Of a stretch of 10,359 nt of DNA, positions 6,968 to 10,359 are shown piece after piece (positions within the stretch are counted from its first letter, which is position 1; each line of letters begins with the position of its first letter). A program made the translations under genes and the position numbers. This DNA is from Methanosarcinales archaeon (GTDB taxonomy: Archaea; Halobacteriota; Methanosarcinia; Methanosarcinales; Methanogasteraceae). The stretch covers positions 1 through 10,359 of the forward strand of contig DAOVGE010000040.1 of NCBI GenBank assembly GCA_030672605.1, read 5' to 3'. Below the pieces are notes generated by a model that searched no databases, had not been told where the DNA came from, and saw only the letters and a program-made list of their open reading frames with translations.

Positions 6968-7023
6968 GAGATCACACAAGATTAACACAAAAATCTCGTG
7001 AAGATCTGTGTGATCGTGTGGTT
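6968..7023. repeat. Dispersed palindromic element, copy 2
   Basis: GATCACAC at 6970-6977 pairs with GTGTGATC at 7008-7015, and the stem continues inward with one bulge. The sequence is related along its whole length to the element at 1785-1868 but lacks the 22-nt inner insert and the left-end AACCAC. It lies 28 nt from the broken end of the nadX remnant and about 95 nt from the 3' end of the ATPase gene. The rest of this gene-free stretch (7024-7116) shows nothing I can name. Confidence 0.7.
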
Positions 7024-7116
7024 GTACAAAGCGATCACGCCCTGTTGAATAAGTACAATTTCATGAACATTTCATGGTGATCCGTAACTGCCGCACACCT
7101 GCACCCACCACCTACC

Positions 7117-8229
7117 TCAAAATGAAAAATTCGCCCGCACCCACTCCGCAAAGAATATATCCTCTATCTCGTTCCCATCCATCAGTCCTGCCCTGTTCAG
7201 GGACTTAACAGCCTTTTCAACATGTGCCGGCGATTTCAGTTCATATCTCCCGATGAATCCCTGTGAATAGATTTTGGGATGGTCCTCGTTTGCGACGCCT
7301 ATAAGAAGCCTTCTCTGCCCTTGGCTACGTATCCTGTTCCAGATCGTCTGAAATCCACTGGACAGGACCGGCAGGATCCGGTCATTCAGGCATTGCTCCA
7401 CAAGTCCAATATCCGCAACTTCTCCTGTCATATACCACACCTCGTGGCAGATGTGTTGCACATAGTATGGCACACCCCTGCTGAATTCCGCAATCCATGC
7501 CGCAGCATCTCTATCGATCTTTTTTCCGCTTAAAGCGAACTTATCCATGATGAAACGCTCAAGCACACTACCTGAGATGGGTCGCAGTTCCATCTGCTTT
7601 GCAAATCTGTAGAATGGTCGCTCTCGCTCCTCAAAGATCATGTCGATCAGGCTCCGTTCGCTCCCGGCAAAGATGTAGCTCACGTTCTCATGGTGCTGCA
7701 GCGTGGAACGGAAGATCTTCTCCAGCGGTAATCCATTCAGATGCGTAATCTCCTGAAATTCGTCGAGTGCGATGATCAGTCGGGTTCCTTTATTCTTTGC
7801 AACCCTCTCAGGCAGATCGAGTGCATCCCGTAACGCCTCTTCCACCCGCTCCCTGCCAAACTCCACGCCGATCTGACCGTCCATCTCGAGGTAGACTCTT
7901 GGTCTCAACGATCTGAAGAGGTCTTTTAACTCACGCCCCAGCTTCTCAGCTGACGTATAAGTCTTGTTCACCACGCTATTCACGATCTCCTTTGCAAGGG
8001 CATGCGTGGAGGTTATCTGCCACAAATCGATATAAATACAGAGCGCATCCACATCTTCGAGATCCTCGAACACCCGCTTGATAAGTGACGTCTTTCCCAT
8101 CTTTCTTGGAGAGAACAGGACAATGTGCTGCCCCGAGATCAGGCTTGCGGTCAGCTCGCGCAGTTCCTCCTCCCGGTCCACGAAATGTTTGCCTGCTACA
8201 GCCCTTCCAAAGATGAACGGATTCTCCAT
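7117..8229 (-). CDS. Archaeal P-loop ATPase with C-terminal winged helix
   Basis: This is a member of the archaeal ATPase (ATPase_2, AAA-like) family, whose cellular roles are mostly unknown and which often lies in accessory DNA. The 370 aa show the N-terminal block NPFIFGRAVAGKHFVDREEE, a Walker A variant SPRKMGKTS (40-48, with G45-K46-T47), Walker B LIIALDEFQE (151-160, D156/E157), a sensor-like YIFAGSERS (185-193) and RGVPYYVQHI (251-260). A winged-helix-like end follows (about 295-352), ending IFFAEWVRANF as in family members. Length is normal and the frame is intact. No Shine-Dalgarno site precedes the ATG. A TTAAATAAA box (8264-8272 on this strand) would give a leader of about 13 nt. 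The gene lies between the two copies of the nadX 3' end, which suggests it came with an insertion or duplication. Confidence 0.85.
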   Translation of the reverse strand: MENPFIFGRAVAGKHFVDREEELRELTASLISGQHIVLFSPRKMGKTSLIKRVFEDLEDVDALCIYIDLWQITSTHALAKEIVNSVVNKTYTSAEKLGRELKDLFRSLRPRVYLEMDGQIGVEFGRERVEEALRDALDLPERVAKNKGTRLIIALDEFQEITHLNGLPLEKIFRSTLQHHENVSYIFAGSERSLIDMIFEERERPFYRFAKQMELRPISGSVLERFIMDKFALSGKKIDRDAAAWIAEFSRGVPYYVQHICHEVWYMTGEVADIGLVEQCLNDRILPVLSSGFQTIWNRIRSQGQRRLLIGVANEDHPKIYSQGFIGRYELKSPAHVEKAVKSLNRAGLMDGNEIEDIFFAEWVRANFSF

Positions 8230-8263
8230 TGAACCATCTCGTATAATACCTCGTGGTTTAATG

Positions 8264-8272
8264 TTTATTTAA
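8264..8272 (-). promoter_or_regulatory. Possible TATA box of the ATPase gene
   Basis: Read on the minus strand, TTAAATAAA lies about 38 nt before the ATG at 8229, giving a predicted start near 8242 and a short leader. A second AT-rich stretch (TATTATA, near 8242-8248) is too close to the ATG to be the box. Confidence 0.35.
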
Positions 8273-8297
8273 CCCTTTGGTACAATACTGAGTGATG

Positions 8298-8313
8298 CTC
8301 CGATCATCCGGAG
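8298..8313 (-). terminator. Small hairpin just past the nadX stop
   Basis: CTCCG at 8298-8302 pairs with CGGAG at 8309-8313 (6-nt loop), starting 1 nt after the nadX stop codon. No clear T-run follows, so a terminator role is doubtful. The remnant copy at 6785 has no such hairpin beside it. Confidence 0.25.
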
Positions 8314-8314
8314 A

Positions 8315-9136
8315 TCACGTCCCAACCCACACCGGCTCTGTGAGCTTCTTCAGTGTTGCTATCGCAGACAACACCGCGATGTAACTCGTCTTTGGATTCC
8401 TATGCGACGGTAGATTCTCATTTTTAACCGTCAGCACGCCAAACTCCCCCTTAACCTCAATCTCGTGAACATTCCGCGTGAGCTTTGGATCCGCAATAAT
8501 CCGCACCACCGTATCCTCGTATCCGATGCCTGCAAGACTGAGCGTGCCTGCTACGTTCACATTCGCAGGGAATGCCTGCACCGCATCCGCAGCAGACCCT
8601 TCAAAGAGCAGTGTCTCCTCGGTGAGCGATGAAAGATCAATCCCGCGCTCCTCGACATAAGGCGCACCGGAAAACCCGGACGGTGGCTTTCTCGTCGTCA
8701 GCACCACAGACTCAATCCCGCCGACCTTCGCGGATTTGATGCCGTCGATTCCGGCAACCGCACCCGACGGAATGTAGATTCTGCAGCGATTGCGCATTGC
8801 CAGATCCTTCAGCTGGTCGAGGAGTTCCGCATCCGAGAACGCGCCGACGCTCATGACCATGAGATCACATCCTGCAGAGAGTACCGCTGGTGCGATCCTG
8901 CGCACCGCGCTCTGTGATGCAGCCTCAACAACGATGTCCACGGATTTCGCCATCCTGCGGATGTTCATCGCCTCGGGGTGGGTGGCAAGCGAGTCTGCGA
9001 GGTGTTCTATTGCAGGATCCCGATCGCATATTGCGACAAGATCCGCATCAATTACCCCCTCGTCGATTGCGCGGCATATCGCGCTCCCGATCGCACCGCA
9101 CCCGAAGACCCCGATTTTCAATCTACTTTTGGTCAT
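8315..9136 (-). CDS. nadX: L-aspartate dehydrogenase
   Basis: This is an NAD(P)-dependent dehydrogenase that oxidises L-aspartate to iminoaspartate, the first step of de novo NAD synthesis (feeding quinolinate synthase) in archaea that lack aspartate oxidase. The 273 aa show a Rossmann motif GVFGCGAIGSAI (9-20), Asp38 and Asp40 at the end of the second strand, the family block AFPANVNVAGTLSLAGIG (188-205) and NPKTSY (247-252). Length is normal. The ATG at 9134-9136 lies inside the 3' end of mobB (14-nt overlap), so translation is probably coupled. The last 50 codons are present a second time at 6785-6939. The quinolinate synthase gene is not in the window. Confidence 0.9.
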   Translation of the reverse strand: MTKSRLKIGVFGCGAIGSAICRAIDEGVIDADLVAICDRDPAIEHLADSLATHPEAMNIRRMAKSVDIVVEAASQSAVRRIAPAVLSAGCDLMVMSVGAFSDAELLDQLKDLAMRNRCRIYIPSGAVAGIDGIKSAKVGGIESVVLTTRKPPSGFSGAPYVEERGIDLSSLTEETLLFEGSAADAVQAFPANVNVAGTLSLAGIGYEDTVVRIIADPKLTRNVHEIEVKGEFGVLTVKNENLPSHRNPKTSYIAVLSAIATLKKLTEPVWVGT

Positions 9137-9857
9137 GTTTTATCTCGATCGTTATGTCTGCGTCTATCGTTGTGTAATCAACACTTTTCAGTGATGCTAC
9201 CATCCCGAAAATCGTCTTTGAGACGATATCCTGAACAAATGGTCCCATCGGTATCTCTTTTCCGTCAACGGTCGCTCTCACAAATCCTCCCTGCATCAGA
9301 CAATCAGATATTGCCTTTTCCCCTCGAAATATCGCCTCTGCCATCTCCATGCAGTCATCGTATCCGCATTTTCCGCAATTCATCCCCGGAAGTTTGTTGT
9401 ACACCTTCTTGACCTCGATTGTCTCTATTATGTAACTGAGAAGGTTATCAAAGTCGTCGGTTGCGGGATCGTACCTGCGAACATTGTCCTCGCCCTCAAT
9501 CGGCATCTCGCCGAGAACAATCTTCGGGATCCGTTCGGTCTTGTGCCCCTCAACAAGTATCACATCAGGGGATGTCATGCTGTCCGTGATTCTCAGGATA
9601 TCCTCAAGCGGCATGCCCGTCTTCATGATGAATGCCGTCTCATCCGAAGTGCTCGCGACAACCACCCTGGCGCCTGATTCACCGTGTTTCCATGTGTCTT
9701 TTCCTTCAATATCCATGTAGAATCCATCTTTTGGAATGTTCTTTATCGTGGACACGGAATATCCGCGTTCTCCCAATCGTTCAATCAGTTTACAGACGAG
9801 AGTCGTCTTTCCGGTGTTGTGGTAGCCAACAACACCGATTGTGGCTGCGTTAGTCAT
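9123..9857 (-). CDS. MobB-type GTPase fused to a 4Fe-4S domain
   Basis: The N-terminal part (1-150) resembles MobB, the GTP-binding partner in molybdopterin guanine dinucleotide synthesis: P-loop GYHNTGKTT (11-19), DTWKHGESGA (54-63) and the Walker-B-like ILVEGHK (100-106). It is followed by a Cys motif at C161, C164, C169 and C186 (MNCGKCGYDDC and a later Cys), the pattern of the small FeS domain also seen in corrinoid Fe-S proteins, and by a short conserved tail (GKEIPMGPFVQDIVSKTIFG). The 244 aa are longer than a plain MobB because of this fusion. A role in delivering Mo/W-pterin cofactor, for example to formate or formylmethanofuran dehydrogenases, is inferred. The ATG at 9855-9857 overlaps the end of rhuM in ATGACTAA, and the TAG overlaps nadX. 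Confidence 0.83.
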   Translation of the reverse strand: MTNAATIGVVGYHNTGKTTLVCKLIERLGERGYSVSTIKNIPKDGFYMDIEGKDTWKHGESGARVVVASTSDETAFIMKTGMPLEDILRITDSMTSPDVILVEGHKTERIPKIVLGEMPIEGEDNVRRYDPATDDFDNLLSYIIETIEVKKVYNKLPGMNCGKCGYDDCMEMAEAIFRGEKAISDCLMQGGFVRATVDGKEIPMGPFVQDIVSKTIFGMVASLKSVDYTTIDADITIEIKHDQK

Positions 9858-10359
9858 TGTATCGATTCTCCGCTTTGGTATTCATGATCTTTATTTGTTT
9901 GATCGTCTCATCAAAATCGCTCTCTTTTGAGTCGCCATATCGTATACGCGCTCGGTTGAATTTTTCATATTCTGTTTCCGCCAGCCCCTTAGCCATCTCA
10001 TGCGACATTCTTCCCGCGTGCTCCAGAATATTCCGGTCGTTCAACTGCAAAAAGCCATCCAGTTTCCCGATCCAGTCCTTCATGTACATGGGGATGCGGC
10101 GCATCGCCTGTCCTTCGGCAAAGACGAGATATTGCTCAACAAGATTGTTAAGCCCACGTAGCTCCTCTTCATCAAGATAATTTTTGGCGATGACTGCATC
10201 CTGCTTACGCACTTTCTCGCCACGCCAACTGGTAAGCCCCATATTTGATTTGGTGGCATTTGCCCGGTCATAAATGATTTCAGCGGCGGTCTTGCCGGTG
10301 ATTGCCCAGTGGAGTTTGTTTTGCACGGTCTTGAAAAAATTTATGCTGGTTTTGGTTGT
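9850..10359 (-). CDS. RhuM-family protein, C-terminal part (5' end outside window)
   Basis: The frame is open from the window edge to TAA at 9850-9852 and gives 169 residues. The GTG at 10326 is not the true start, because the codons before it already read NFFKT and run into VQNKLHWAITGKTAAEII, a hallmark of the RhuM ('virulence RhuM') family. Further family blocks are NMGLTSWRG, DAVIAKNYLDEEELRGLNNL and YLVFAEGQAMRR. Full proteins are usually about 330 aa, so about half is missing at the edge. The biochemical function is not established; the family is common in genomic islands near restriction and toxin-antitoxin genes. It overlaps mobB by 8 nt and is probably co-transcribed with it, an odd partner for cofactor and NAD genes. 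Confidence 0.85.
   Translation of the reverse strand, partial: TTKTSINFFKTVQNKLHWAITGKTAAEIIYDRANATKSNMGLTSWRGEKVRKQDAVIAKNYLDEEELRGLNNLVEQYLVFAEGQAMRRIPMYMKDWIGKLDGFLQLNDRNILEHAGRMSHEMAKGLAETEYEKFNRARIRYGDSKESDFDETIKQIKIMNTKAENRYND

Noticed and set aside
10080..10326. Internal GTG at 10326 as the start of a small protein
   Set aside because: Conserved RhuM residues continue upstream to the window edge, so the gene is cut by the window rather than starting there.

Overview
The window looks like a chromosomal piece of a methanogen-related euryarchaeon (Methanosarcina/Archaeoglobus/ANME-like; the exact lineage cannot be fixed from the sequence). The evidence is an O-phosphoseryl-tRNA(Cys) synthetase, a FilR1-type 'methanogenic' transcription regulator, an archaeal-type valyl-tRNA synthetase, a MobB protein fused to an Fe-S domain, an L-aspartate dehydrogenase, an archaeal P-loop ATPase, and promoters with TATA-like boxes and few Shine-Dalgarno sites.

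Layout. (1) 2-130, plus strand: the last 42 codons of a Sua5/YrdC threonylcarbamoyl-AMP synthase gene, which overlaps tail to tail with sepS (93-1724, minus). (2) 1725-2206: a 482-nt non-coding gap between the divergent genes sepS and valS. It is filled with long palindromes: an 84-nt element of a dispersed family, a 54-nt hairpin, a hairpin whose arms are four tandem 8-mers each, and a 33-nt perfect direct repeat of half of the second hairpin. (3) valS (2207-4846, plus). With sua5 and sepS it forms a tRNA/translation neighbourhood. (4) 4847-6781: an AT-richer pair of plus-strand genes, a UbiA-family membrane prenyltransferase with an unclear N-terminus and a FilR1-type winged-helix regulator, separated by a perfect 8+8 palindrome that may be an operator. 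(5) 6782-8314: an apparently inserted module. A truncated second copy of the 3' end of nadX (6785-6939), a second copy of the dispersed palindrome and an archaeal ATPase gene (minus) lie here, so the ATPase is flanked by two direct copies of the nadX 3' end. (6) 8315-10359, minus: overlapping genes rhuM (partial) > mobB-FeS > nadX, probably one transcript.

How the genes relate. SepS charges tRNA(Cys) with phosphoserine, ValRS charges tRNA(Val), and Sua5 starts t6A modification of tRNA. NadX makes iminoaspartate for NAD. MobB-FeS is probably connected with molybdopterin/tungstopterin cofactor supply. The ATPase, RhuM, the regulator and the palindromes look like the mobile or accessory layer. 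The strongest unusual signals are the duplicated nadX 3' end around the ATPase, the stacked palindromes between sepS and valS, and the shared palindromic repeat family at 1785-1868 and 6968-7023. I found no complete new defence or metabolic system, and no rRNA, tRNA or CRISPR array.
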